A stretch of 64,000 bases of DNA, from the NCBI GenBank assembly GCA_045629585.1, contig JAZQRM010000080.1, positions 1-64,000 of the forward strand, written 5' to 3'. The notes under the pieces were generated by a model. It was given only the letters and a program-made list of their open reading frames with translations, searched no databases and had not been told where the DNA came from. Of the stretch, positions 8,101-15,195 are shown in pieces (positions within the stretch are counted from its first letter, which is position 1; each line of letters starts with the position of its first letter). The position numbers and the translations under genes are program-made. This stretch comes from Taishania sp045629585 (GTDB lineage Bacteria; Bacteroidota; Bacteroidia; Flavobacteriales_D; Crocinitomicaceae).

Positions 8101-8532
8101 AAATTCGACCAACTTAAAAGATTTTGAGCGTTGTTCTATAGCTGCTTGAATAAGATCCAAACTACCACCACTATCTGAGCTACTATCAGACAACTGCAAA
8201 GTATTTAATAACTTATCCCCTACTTCTGGGAAATGATTACCAATAATTCTTGCTGCTTCCAAATAATCTAAACCTTTGGCAATTCTAAATAACTGCAATA
8301 CCGGATAAACGATTAGCTTGCCAAAAACAAATAAAAAAGAAAACAACCATGTGTAAAATAAAATTGCTCTGACCGTAGAGGAAAACCATCCAAAATATTC
8401 TAAACCACCAAAAAAAAGTAAGGTAGCACAGAATATTCCAATGCACCAAATAACGCCCTTTAAAACAAGGTTTTTGTAATATTTTCGGATAAAACCATCT
8501 ATCTGATGGATAATTAAATTAATCGCTGCCAT
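5200..8532 (-). CDS. DUF4175 family membrane-anchored coiled-coil protein
   Basis: A very large protein (1110 residues from the ATG at 8532; an in-frame TTG at 8550 would add six). Two N-terminal membrane segments at about residues 22-42 and 50-72, a third near 158-175, then a beta-rich, apparently extracytoplasmic region to about 490. From about 495 to 1000 it is almost entirely charged K/E/D/Q/L coiled coil, followed by a Gly/Lys/Pro-rich linker (near 925-985) and another helix ending with a short polar tail. This order matches DUF4175, seen mainly in Bacteroidota and Alphaproteobacteria, function unknown. It is the first gene of the operon leading to the RsbW-like ATPase, ybeY and mnmG. 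The lack of an ATPase domain argues against an SMC protein. Confidence 0.85.
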   Translation of the reverse strand: MAAINLIIHQIDGFIRKYYKNLVLKGVIWCIGIFCATLLFFGGLEYFGWFSSTVRAILFYTWLFSFLFVFGKLIVYPVLQLFRIAKGLDYLEAARIIGNHFPEVGDKLLNTLQLSDSSSDSGGSLDLIQAAIEQRSKSFKLVEFTTAVDEKKTLAFLKYVIPCILFLGGIILFKPALIVDSSKRIINYNMMFEKPAPFQFVVEQFRGDYVEGENIKFRLTLVGDAIPDRVFIQSSKGKELLSKERDGSNSVDLGKAVVNGFFYFEAGEYNSKSYTISVKNRPSLIQFSADVSFPSCFDKKSESFLNVSDLVVPEGSYIQWKGLTKNCSLVDFYLNDSLVSYKSKSFSRSFKAFSNQRGVVLLKDDNNFVFDSLIFQIQVVKDEYPLILVDEFIDSMGLYKRYFKGKVSDDNGLKSLKFNYTITNTEGKRSNSIEVKKVSGLESSFEFAVDFLREKIASDDVVEYYFSVTDNDCVHGGKTSFSNKTKLIVPSKEELIQNREEMQNKMQTNLSAMQQDIFSFQDQLNKLKRDINSSKSLDWKLQNQTKQLFNDYNQLMEDAKNVQKELEENAKELDKLSKEDKSLLEKQELLNELLKQLMDDEMKALLDKLQSMVQDNKKQDVNKTLEDLKKSSEDMNRNLDRSIENLKRMQVDEKIDNLENQLKSLAEEQRSLEEQIQKKKDADSRDVQKQKELNQKFDDVKDKLKELSEDNQNLKRPFTLPDLEGKANETSDDLNNAFEKLEKSNKKESSKSQKSAADKMEEMAKQLDAAQNKSKEEQQGEDIDLLRQILKSLVSLSHSQEYLIDAFYKVKSSDPYFKNLSKKQSNLVDDFKPVSDSLYKLAERQAKIAKFVDDEIKNINSNHVLALDDIQERRISALNMHQQYAMTSFNNLSLMLNEALQQMQSDMQSMKDGDGSCDKPGSKGKPKPGSGDSLSKMKEQLKKQLEQMEKGSNPGDKDGKEKGGEGENGSLGLGAREIAKMAAEQSLIRKQLEELKGQLKEGSKGANGLSEAIKDLEKQEEDIVNRRFNQQMINRQKNIVTRMLESEKALEEREWSEERESKEGKDVNPSNLILINEYNKEKLKQIEEIQIIDPRYQKYYKERSNEFLNH

Positions 8533-8639
8533 AGGTACGAGTTTGTACAACCTACTAAGTTAAGAACTAACAGCTAATACATATCACAATGATTTAAAAT
8601 ATATAAAAGGAATATGACAAGTTTTCACGTCCATTAATG

Positions 8640-8647
8640 TAACTTTG
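8640..8647 (+). promoter_or_regulatory. Possible -7 element for gltX
   Basis: TAACTTTG fits the Bacteroidota -7 consensus TAnnTTTG and lies 18 bases before the gltX ATG. No TTG is present at the expected -33 spacing, so the assignment is tentative. Confidence 0.4.
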
Positions 8648-8665
8648 TAAAAAATAACAAGCATT

Positions 8666-10177
8666 ATGTCAAAACCGGTACGTGTACGTTTTGCACCATC
8701 TCCGACAGGTCCATTACATATGGGAGGTGTTCGTACAGCATTATACAATTATTTATTTGCTAAAAAAAATAACGGAAAATTCATTATTCGTATTGAAGAT
8801 ACAGATCAAACACGATTTGTACCAGGTGCCCAAGACTACATTATGGATGCATTAGCTTGGTGTGGAATGATTCCTGATGAAGGTCCAGGTATTGGAGGAG
8901 AATTTGGTCCTTATGTTCAATCCGAACGTAAAGATATCTACGCTCCTTACGCGGATATTCTAATAAATAGTGAAAAAGCGTACTATGCCTTTGACACACC
9001 CGAAGAATTAGAGGCAATGAGAGAACAAGCAAAAACAATGGGTATGCCTAACTGGCAATACAACAATGTTACGCGTTCAAACATGAAAAATTCGCTTACA
9101 TTACCAGCCGAAGAAGTAAAAAGAAGACTTGAAGCAGGAGATCCTTATGTAATTCGTATGAAAATACCGCGTAATGAAGATCTAAGATTTGAAGATATCA
9201 TTAGAGGATGGGTAACTGTCAATACGAATAATTTAGATGATAAAGTTTTATTCAAATCAGATGGAATGCCAACTTATCACCTTGCAAACATTGTCGATGA
9301 CCATTTAATGGAAATCACACATGTAATTAGAGGAGAAGAATGGTTGCCATCAGCACCTATGCATGTATTATTATACCAAGCATTCGGTTGGGATGCTCCA
9401 CAATTTGCGCATTTACCTTTGTTATTAAGACCAGATGGAAATGGTAAATTGTCAAAAAGAGATGGTGATAGATTAGGATTCCCTGTTTTTCCTTGCGATT
9501 GGCATACAGCAGAAGGTGAATTATATAGTGGATATCGTGAAAAAGGATACTTCGCTTCATCGTTTGTTAATATGTTAGCATTCCTTGGATGGAATCCTGG
9601 AACAACACAAGAACTTTTTTCAATGGAGGAGTTAGAGCAAACATTTACGTTAGAAAGAGTATCTAAATCAGGTGCTAAATTTGATCCAGATAAAACAAAA
9701 TGGTTCCAGCAACAACATTTACGTGCTTTACCTAATGAAACATTAGCTAAAATTTTAATTAAAAACTACGGAGTAGATTTAGAATTAGAAAGATTAGCAG
9801 AAATCATTCGACTAGTAAAAGAAAGAGCTATTTTCCCACAGGATTTAATTGCTGAAGGACAGTTTTTAATCACTGCACCTACTCAATATGATGAGCAAAC
9901 TGTTTCTAAGAAATGGAAAGAAAATTCGCCTCTTTTGATGACTGAATGGCTAGAAAAACTACAAGCTATAATTGATTTTAAAGCGGAGGAAATAGAAAAT
10001 CAATTTAAAGCCTTTATAACAGCAAAAGAATTAGGTATTGGTGCAGTACTCCCACTTTACCGTTTACTACTTACAGGACAAGGCGCAGGGCCAAGTATGT
10101 TCGAAATTTCAGAATTTTTAGGAAAGGATGAAGTAATTTCAAGAATGACTAAAGGAATAGATACTTTACCGAAATAA
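8666..10177 (+). CDS. gltX: Glutamate--tRNA ligase
   Basis: Class I aminoacyl-tRNA synthetase charging tRNA with glutamate. The 503 residues contain the HIGH-type motif as PSPTGPLHMGG (about residues 11-21) and the KMSKS-type loop as KLSKRDGDR (near 262-270). The zinc-binding Cys cluster of some GluRS is not evident. The C-terminal helical anticodon-binding domain is present. GltX rather than GlnS is indicated by the RFAPSPTGPLHMGGVRTAL start. The window also holds gatA, so this enzyme may be the non-discriminating type that also supplies Glu-tRNA(Gln) to GatCAB; that is inference. folB follows after three bases. Confidence 0.97.
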   Translation: MSKPVRVRFAPSPTGPLHMGGVRTALYNYLFAKKNNGKFIIRIEDTDQTRFVPGAQDYIMDALAWCGMIPDEGPGIGGEFGPYVQSERKDIYAPYADILINSEKAYYAFDTPEELEAMREQAKTMGMPNWQYNNVTRSNMKNSLTLPAEEVKRRLEAGDPYVIRMKIPRNEDLRFEDIIRGWVTVNTNNLDDKVLFKSDGMPTYHLANIVDDHLMEITHVIRGEEWLPSAPMHVLLYQAFGWDAPQFAHLPLLLRPDGNGKLSKRDGDRLGFPVFPCDWHTAEGELYSGYREKGYFASSFVNMLAFLGWNPGTTQELFSMEELEQTFTLERVSKSGAKFDPDKTKWFQQQHLRALPNETLAKILIKNYGVDLELERLAEIIRLVKERAIFPQDLIAEGQFLITAPTQYDEQTVSKKWKENSPLLMTEWLEKLQAIIDFKAEEIENQFKAFITAKELGIGAVLPLYRLLLTGQGAGPSMFEISEFLGKDEVISRMTKGIDTLPK

Positions 10178-10180
10178 AAA

Positions 10181-10543
10181 ATGAAACATACAATCGAAGT
10201 TAACGGCATAAAAGTATATGCGTTTCACGGTTGTCTAGAAGAAGAAGCTAAAATTGGTGGTCACTATCGTATAGATGTTAAGCTGACCACTGATTTTACC
10301 CAAGCAGCTTTGACAGATGATTTATCAAAAACAATTTGTTATGTAGATATAAATACGATTGTTAAAGAAGAAATGGCAATCCGAAGTAAACTCATTGAAC
10401 ACGTTGGACAAAGAATTTTTGAAAAAATAACAAAAACAATTTCTAACATATACAGTCTGAAAGTCAGCATAGTAAAGATAAACCCACCCATCAATGGAGA
10501 CGTGGAAAATTGCACAATTATAATAGAGGATACTTTTATTTAA
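10181..10543 (+). CDS. folB: Dihydroneopterin aldolase
   Basis: Folate-pathway enzyme cleaving 7,8-dihydroneopterin to 6-hydroxymethyl-dihydropterin and glycolaldehyde. The 120 residues match the usual length. Recognisable features are the start IEVNGIKVYAFHGCLEEEAKIG, here read as two blocks (YAFHGCLEEE near residues 13-22), the block SKTICYVDINTIV, and the C-terminal VSIVKINPPINGDVEN with the active-site-proximal K-x-NPP element. It begins three bases after gltX and is probably cotranscribed. The start codon at 10181 is unambiguous. Confidence 0.95.
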   Translation: MKHTIEVNGIKVYAFHGCLEEEAKIGGHYRIDVKLTTDFTQAALTDDLSKTICYVDINTIVKEEMAIRSKLIEHVGQRIFEKITKTISNIYSLKVSIVKINPPINGDVENCTIIIEDTFI

Positions 10544-10553
10544 AACTTTTACT

Positions 10554-10561
10554 TATATTTG
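10554..10561 (+). promoter_or_regulatory. Possible -7 element for the tRNA-Cys gene
   Basis: TATATTTG fits TAnnTTTG and ends 20 bases before the mature 5' end of the tRNA. No clear TTG lies at the -33 position. Confidence 0.4.
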
Positions 10562-10581
10562 CCTTCCAAGTAACGGAAAAG

Positions 10582-10652
10582 GGTCCTGTGGCCGAGTGGT
10601 TAGGCACCGGTCTGCAAAACCGTCTACAGCGGTTCGAATCCGCTCGGGACCT
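10582..10652 (+). tRNA. tRNA-Cys (GCA anticodon)
   Basis: A full cloverleaf of 71 bases. The acceptor stem pairs GGTCCTG (10582-10588) with CGGGACC (10645-10651), including one G-T pair. The anticodon loop is CTGCAAA with anticodon GCA. The T arm is AGCGG-TTCGAAT-CCGCT. The discriminator base is T, the known identity element for CysRS. CCA is not encoded. A strong terminator follows directly. Confidence 0.97.
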
Positions 10653-10654
10653 CT

Positions 10655-10686
10655 AGAGCTTCAGAATTTCTGAAGCTCTTTTTTTT
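10655..10686 (+). terminator. Rho-independent terminator of the tRNA-Cys gene
   Basis: An 11-bp perfect stem (AGAGCTTCAGA / TCTGAAGCTCT) with a three-base loop, followed by seven T. It begins three bases after the mature tRNA 3' end. Confidence 0.92.
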
Positions 10687-10703
10687 ATTCAATATATTAC
10701 ACT

Positions 10704-11420
10704 ATGAAAATAGGATCAGATTTTGATAAAATAGAATTTCAACTTTTTGGCTTAGATTTACTAGAGCCAAATGGATTTATAGGAAACTTACTCATTGCGA
10801 CCTTTGCATTATACTATGCCAACAAAATAAGAACTTTTGTATCTAACCATCCATTCTACAAAAACTGGATTCTATTTTACATAATATTTGCATTGACATT
10901 CTTCTCAGGATCTTTAGGTCATCTGTTCTACAACTACATCGGAATTTACGGAAAGTACCTTTCTTGGTATCTTGGAATCATATTTCCATACTTTGCTGCT
11001 CAAGCAATCCTATCTATCCACCAAAATGCCGATAAGCGTAAAAAATTACAAAAATATCCCAAAATAATACTGGTACTTTTTTTATTAACAGAGACGCTAC
11101 TTCTACTCTATTACGGAAAAAATATCACATCAGAAAAAGGAGTGTTATTTAGTTCATTATCATCTGTTGTTGGAATGGGAATGGTATTAAGTCTGTATGC
11201 TGTTTTCTACCAAAAAAGAATCGATTCGAATTTTAAATACTTTTGGATAGCTACATTAATACAAATAGTTGCAGGAATCATCCAAATAATCAAGCTAAAT
11301 ATCCATCCATGGTTTGACAGAAATGATTTAAGTCACCTATTAATTGTCATTTCTTTAATATTCTATTATAAAGCAATACGAAATCTTTATAAGAATGATA
11401 GATTTATCACTACGGTATAA
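10704..11420 (+). CDS. Integral membrane protein, seven predicted helices
   Basis: A 238-residue polytopic protein with about seven hydrophobic segments (roughly residues 26-40, 52-72, 83-106, 117-138, 150-168, 178-196, 208-226). Polar residues inside helices include a GSLGH block near residue 70 and NDLSHLL near 204-210. The spaced histidines recall ceramidase-like or DUF6962-type seven-helix proteins, but I cannot confirm the family from sequence alone. It starts 18 bases after the tRNA terminator and overlaps the convergent anti-sigma-like gene by 11 bases at its 3' end. Function unknown. Confidence 0.7.
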   Translation: MKIGSDFDKIEFQLFGLDLLEPNGFIGNLLIATFALYYANKIRTFVSNHPFYKNWILFYIIFALTFFSGSLGHLFYNYIGIYGKYLSWYLGIIFPYFAAQAILSIHQNADKRKKLQKYPKIILVLFLLTETLLLLYYGKNITSEKGVLFSSLSSVVGMGMVLSLYAVFYQKRIDSNFKYFWIATLIQIVAGIIQIIKLNIHPWFDRNDLSHLLIVISLIFYYKAIRNLYKNDRFITTV

Positions 11421-12282
11421 CCTTTAAACTTTGGTATTTTTGTATCTTATTATTTTCTTTATCAAAACCAATAATAAGATACAAGTAATCTCCAGGAGCA
11501 ACTTTTTCACCGTATAAATTATCTCCAAACCATTTAAAATCAGGTTTTTCTGATCGATAAACAGTGTTTTGCTTACTATCTAAAATACTGATTGAAAAAT
11601 CACTGAACTCACCAGAATAACGTATTTTAAAAGCTTCAGGATTAGACAAAATATAAATATTAGGTAGATACGTAACATCTGTTTTTTCAATTAACAATGG
11701 TGCAGATAAAACAGTAATATCTTCTACTTTAACATCTACAGATTCCTTAATTTTACTTTCAACAGTACTATAAATTATATCAATTTGTTTATTCTCATTT
11801 AATTTAATAGCTGTAGGCGGTATAATAGCTATAGAATCATAATCCTTGGAATCATCCTCCTGTTTAGTAGTTACAAGCGCTGTGATTTTAACATTCATTG
11901 CCTTTTCCGAGGATATAGGTGAAGAGGATAAAGCAACTTCCTCTTCCACATTAAATTGTAGATCATTACTATCACTGTCAATGTCGAAACTAGCTTCTTT
12001 AATTTCAGTATAAATATTCTTATTACTAGCTGTTTTTCTCACGTTAGATGAATTATCTTTGTTGTAATACAAAATAACACCAGAAATCAATAAAAATGCA
12101 CTAGAACTTATTACAATACCTTTAATAACTGAACTAGATAATAAAGAGGAACCACTAGAGCCTTGATAACTTCTATTTATACTAGATTCTATTGATGTCC
12201 ATAATTTAGCATCAACAGGCACTTCTAAATTTTCTAATTTAGATCTGAATAAATCCTCTATGTTATCAGTACCTTGTGACAT
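11410..12282 (-). CDS. Putative membrane anti-sigma-type protein
   Basis: 290 residues: a short acidic cytoplasmic N-terminus (MSQGTDNIEDLFRSKLENL), one membrane helix at about residues 53-73, then a Ser/Asp/Glu-rich linker and a C-terminal beta region (about 205-290) ending in the style of gliding-motility-associated C-terminal domains (DSKQNTVYRSE, then PGDYLYLIIG). The order, and its 17-base overlap with the upstream ECF sigma gene, suggest a transmembrane partner of that sigma factor. The zinc-binding anti-sigma motif is absent, so a regulatory role is inferred only from position and topology. Confidence 0.6.
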   Translation of the reverse strand: MSQGTDNIEDLFRSKLENLEVPVDAKLWTSIESSINRSYQGSSGSSLLSSSVIKGIVISSSAFLLISGVILYYNKDNSSNVRKTASNKNIYTEIKEASFDIDSDSNDLQFNVEEEVALSSSPISSEKAMNVKITALVTTKQEDDSKDYDSIAIIPPTAIKLNENKQIDIIYSTVESKIKESVDVKVEDITVLSAPLLIEKTDVTYLPNIYILSNPEAFKIRYSGEFSDFSISILDSKQNTVYRSEKPDFKWFGDNLYGEKVAPGDYLYLIIGFDKENNKIQKYQSLKVIP

Positions 12283-12805
12283 TTATTTTTTCTAATTTTT
12301 TTTGAATGATAGATCTTGCTCTAAAAAAATTGGACTTCGACGTATTTTCAGAAATATTAAGTAAAACACTAATTTCCTTATGTGAATAACCTTCAATTAC
12401 GAATAAGTTAAACACCGTTTTATAAGTACTTGGTAAAGAATCTAAAACCTTTAATAAATCTGCAGCTTCTAAACCTTCCATAATGAAATTAGATGTACTA
12501 TTATCTAATAAAGCATCATCAACTTCCACTGAAAACTTGTACTTATTTTCCTTTCTCAAATAATCCAAAGCTGTATTAACAAATAATCTTCTTAACCATC
12601 CTTCAAATGAACCTTTAAACTCAAAGCTATCAATTCGCTGAAATAATTTAATAAAACCCTCTTGCAATACATCTTCTGCTTCCATTTTATTAGATGTGTA
12701 ACGAATACAAACAGCTAACATTTTTGGTGCAAAAAATTCAAATAACATACGCTGAGACTTCGCATTACCCGCAATACATCCTTCTATGACTGATTGTAAA
12801 TCCAT
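12266..12805 (-). CDS. ECF-type RNA polymerase sigma factor
   Basis: A 179-residue sigma-70 family factor with only regions 2 and 4. Region 2 spans about residues 18-85 and includes the core-binding EAEDVLQEGFIKLF and DNA-melting GWLRRLFVNTALDYLRK. Region 4 (about 118-172) has LPSTYKTVFNLFVIEGYSHK and the helix-turn-helix IAxLL-like element EISVLLNISENT. It is first in a two-gene leftward operon with a putative membrane partner overlapping its 3' end. No autoregulated promoter motif could be recognised upstream. Confidence 0.92.
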   Translation of the reverse strand: MDLQSVIEGCIAGNAKSQRMLFEFFAPKMLAVCIRYTSNKMEAEDVLQEGFIKLFQRIDSFEFKGSFEGWLRRLFVNTALDYLRKENKYKFSVEVDDALLDNSTSNFIMEGLEAADLLKVLDSLPSTYKTVFNLFVIEGYSHKEISVLLNISENTSKSNFFRARSIIQKKLEKINVTRY

Positions 12806-12906
12806 CTCAACTTATTAATACTATGACGCTTTTTAAGGAACTAAAGTTGCAGAAAAATACAATTAGATTAACTTTTTTATAATTTTAACAAACTATAAAA
12901 TCAATA

Positions 12907-14136
12907 ATGAAAAAATTACTTCTCTCTATTTCCTTCCTATTTATACTAACTACTAAACTACATCCACAAATACAGTTAATTAATAATCAATGGATTGGTT
13001 CATTTAATATAGGAAATGAAGAAAAAATAAACTTTGAATTTACCATAAGTGAAAAACAGAAAAACAAATACATCACCATACTTAATGGCAAAGAAAAAAT
13101 TAGATTGGAAGCACTTAAGCTAGATGAAGATTCAGTTATTGCTAAATTTATAAACTTCCCTACCCTACTAAAATTTAAAATAATATCGAAAGATTCTATC
13201 AATGGCAGATGGATCAATTCATTAAAGAAAGACTACTCTATTCCGTTTACTGCTGTTCAATCAAATCTAGAACGAACTAATTTCAATAACAATGAAAAAC
13301 CAAGTATACAAATAAAAGGAGAATGGAAAACCAAATTTTATACTAAAGTTGACACCACCTACTATTATTCAATCGGTTTATTTGACCAAAAAAAAGATAG
13401 AATAACCGGAACATTTCTTACAGAAACAGGTGATTACAGATATTTAGCAGGAAATATATATGCTAATGAAATGGAATTAACCGCATTTGATGGTAGCCAT
13501 GTTTACTTATTCAAAGCAAAATATGACTCTATTACACAAAAAATAGAAGGTGTTTTTAAAAGCGGTACTCATTTTCATAACTACTTCACAAGTGAACGAG
13601 ATTCAAATTTTGAATTGAAAAAATCTACAGAAATCACATATGTACAAGAGATTAAACCATTAACCTTTAACATGCTAACTGTAAATAATGAACCAAGAAC
13701 ATTCCATACTGAAGATTACAAAAACAAAGTTACCTTGATACAAGTAATGGGAACCTGGTGTTCTAATTGTGTGGATGAAACACTTTATTTAAAGAAACTA
13801 GATAAAAAATACAAAAAGAAAGGTCTTACTATTATAGGATTAGCATTTGAAATAGGAACTACCACATCGCACCAATTAGAAACAATAAAAAATTATCACC
13901 AAAAATTTGACTTACACTATCCCATATACCTAGGTGGAAACGCTAATAAAAAATATGCCGCAGAAGTATTTAAAAACATTTTCAACGGCATATTTTCTTT
14001 TCCAACAACAATCTTATTAGATAAAACGGGAAATATTGTTCAAATACATACTGGTTTTAATGGTCCTAGTACAGGAAAGTTTTACAAAAACTACACACAC
14101 CAAACTAACCAGTTAATAAAAAAACTTTTAAAATAG
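12907..14136 (+). CDS. Secreted TlpA-like thioredoxin-fold protein
   Basis: 409 residues with an N-terminal signal peptide (MKKLLLSISFLFILTTKLHP, cleavage near residue 20). Residues 25-245 form a beta-rich region without a family I recognise. The C-terminal third is a thioredoxin/AhpC-TSA fold: GTWCSNC places the redox pair at Cys285 and Cys288, and the cis-Pro region is FSFPTTILLDKTGNIV. TlpA-like proteins act as extracytoplasmic thiol reductants, for example in cytochrome c maturation or disulfide exchange. The substrate cannot be told. Its 3' end is four bases from the convergent rpiB stop. Confidence 0.88.
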   Translation: MKKLLLSISFLFILTTKLHPQIQLINNQWIGSFNIGNEEKINFEFTISEKQKNKYITILNGKEKIRLEALKLDEDSVIAKFINFPTLLKFKIISKDSINGRWINSLKKDYSIPFTAVQSNLERTNFNNNEKPSIQIKGEWKTKFYTKVDTTYYYSIGLFDQKKDRITGTFLTETGDYRYLAGNIYANEMELTAFDGSHVYLFKAKYDSITQKIEGVFKSGTHFHNYFTSERDSNFELKKSTEITYVQEIKPLTFNMLTVNNEPRTFHTEDYKNKVTLIQVMGTWCSNCVDETLYLKKLDKKYKKKGLTIIGLAFEIGTTTSHQLETIKNYHQKFDLHYPIYLGGNANKKYAAEVFKNIFNGIFSFPTTILLDKTGNIVQIHTGFNGPSTGKFYKNYTHQTNQLIKKLLK

Positions 14137-14140
14137 ATGC

Positions 14141-14569
14141 TTAAAGAGGTATCTTTTCAATTCTATTCTGATGTCTTCCACCTTCAAAATCAGTACTAAA
14201 GAAGATATCAACCATATTCAAAGCTAAATCTTCAGAAATAAAACGAGCAGGCATAGTTAATATATTGGCATCATTATGCTCACGAGCTAACTTTGCAATT
14301 TCAATATCCCAACATAATGCTGCACGAATACCTTGATGTTTATTAGCAGTCATGTTTATACCATTTCCGGAACCACATACTAATATACCTTTCATTCCCT
14401 TCGTACTTTCAACTAATTCAGCCACAGGGTGAGCATAATCAGCATAATCTATAGAATCAGAAGAGAAACATCCATAGTCTTTCATTTCGTATCCTTGTGC
14501 TTCTAAGTGAGCAATAACAGCTAGTTTTAAATCAAAACCAGCGTGATCACATCCAATAGGTATTACCAT
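14141..14569 (-). CDS. rpiB: Ribose-5-phosphate isomerase B
   Basis: Interconverts ribose-5-phosphate and ribulose-5-phosphate in the pentose phosphate pathway. The 142 residues match the RpiB/LacAB family: GCDHAGFDLK at the N-terminus, the active-site block LVCGSGNGINMTANK with the catalytic Cys, and GIRAALCWDIEIAKLAREHNDA split across the phosphate-binding region. A good promoter lies 17-47 bases upstream. The intergenic region beyond it is the candidate origin. Confidence 0.95.
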   Translation of the reverse strand: MVIPIGCDHAGFDLKLAVIAHLEAQGYEMKDYGCFSSDSIDYADYAHPVAELVESTKGMKGILVCGSGNGINMTANKHQGIRAALCWDIEIAKLAREHNDANILTMPARFISEDLALNMVDIFFSTDFEGGRHQNRIEKIPL

Positions 14570-14585
14570 AATAGCGTTTTTGATA

Positions 14586-14616
14586 CAAAGGTAAATGCTT
14601 TTAACAAAGTGACCAA
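14586..14616 (-). promoter_or_regulatory. Promoter of rpiB
   Basis: On the minus strand TTG (14616-14614) is followed after 20 bases by TACCTTTG (14593-14586), matching the Bacteroidota TTG/TAnnTTTG promoter. The -7 element lies 17 bases before the ATG. Confidence 0.6.
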
Positions 14617-14718
14617 CTTATAAACAAATAGAAGTTTTCAAAAAACATAACTACCTTATAAATCAATACTTATAGAATTAAAAGAATAAACATAAAAAGA
14701 CATAAAAATGTTAATAGC

Positions 14719-14727
14719 TGTGGATAA
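14719..14727 (-). promoter_or_regulatory. DnaA box, canonical sequence
   Basis: TGTGGATAA on the plus strand is the exact complement of the high-affinity DnaA box TTATCCACA. It lies within the AT-rich gene-free region. Confidence 0.5.
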
Positions 14728-14951
14728 AAATCAAAATCTATTTCTTGCTTTTCTCATAAACCTGTATATACAATTATATAAACCAGAATAGCAAGTGAAA
14801 AACAAACAATTTGTATCCGAATTATCAACTCGAAAAAGCATACAAAATGGGTAAAACTACTACCACAATTTATCAACTAAATACAAAACAACCTAAAATG
14901 TTAATAACCATTGAAAGTACTTATTTAATAACACTTTAATAAAAATATAAA

Positions 14952-14960
14952 TGTGTAAAA
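14952..14960 (-). promoter_or_regulatory. DnaA box, variant
   Basis: TGTGTAAAA is the complement of TTTTACACA, which fits the relaxed consensus TTWTNCACA. Confidence 0.35.
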
Positions 14961-15010
14961 AGCAATAATAACATCAAATAAAATTAAAAACCTAATTAAA
15001 GGAATACCAT

Positions 15011-15019
15011 TTATACACA
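15011..15019 (+). promoter_or_regulatory. DnaA box, variant
   Basis: TTATACACA fits TTATNCACA with a single base differing from the canonical box. It is flanked by the most AT-rich part of the region. Confidence 0.4.
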
Positions 15020-15195
15020 TATTAACACTGCTAAAGAATAAAGAATAAAAAGAATTTATATAAATCTTTCTTTTTCTTATTTATATATTCTCACAACAAA
15101 CAGAAATTTGGTTATTTCAAAAAAAACAATATCTTAGAAGGTATACTCAGGAAAATAAAAAACAACTATTTAAAAATTAGATAATTAGCAATTTA

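Larger units (their letters stand above)
14594..15195. other. Gene-free, extremely AT-rich region; candidate chromosomal replication origin (oriC)
   Basis: The only long gene-free stretch in the window, about 600 bases between rpiB and the kinase gene. No credible reading frame, RNA gene or mobile element is visible. Bases 14941-15000 contain only eight G or C in 60. It carries three matches to the DnaA-box consensus TTWTNCACA, one of them the canonical TTATCCACA (as TGTGGATAA), two copies of TTATCAACT, and two copies of AAAATGTTAATA. Unbroken A/T tracts between 14921 and 15095 could serve as an unwinding element. dnaA is not adjacent, which is common in Bacteroidota. The parS cluster is 10 kb away. 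The alternative is a long regulatory leader for the kinase operon. Confidence 0.35.
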
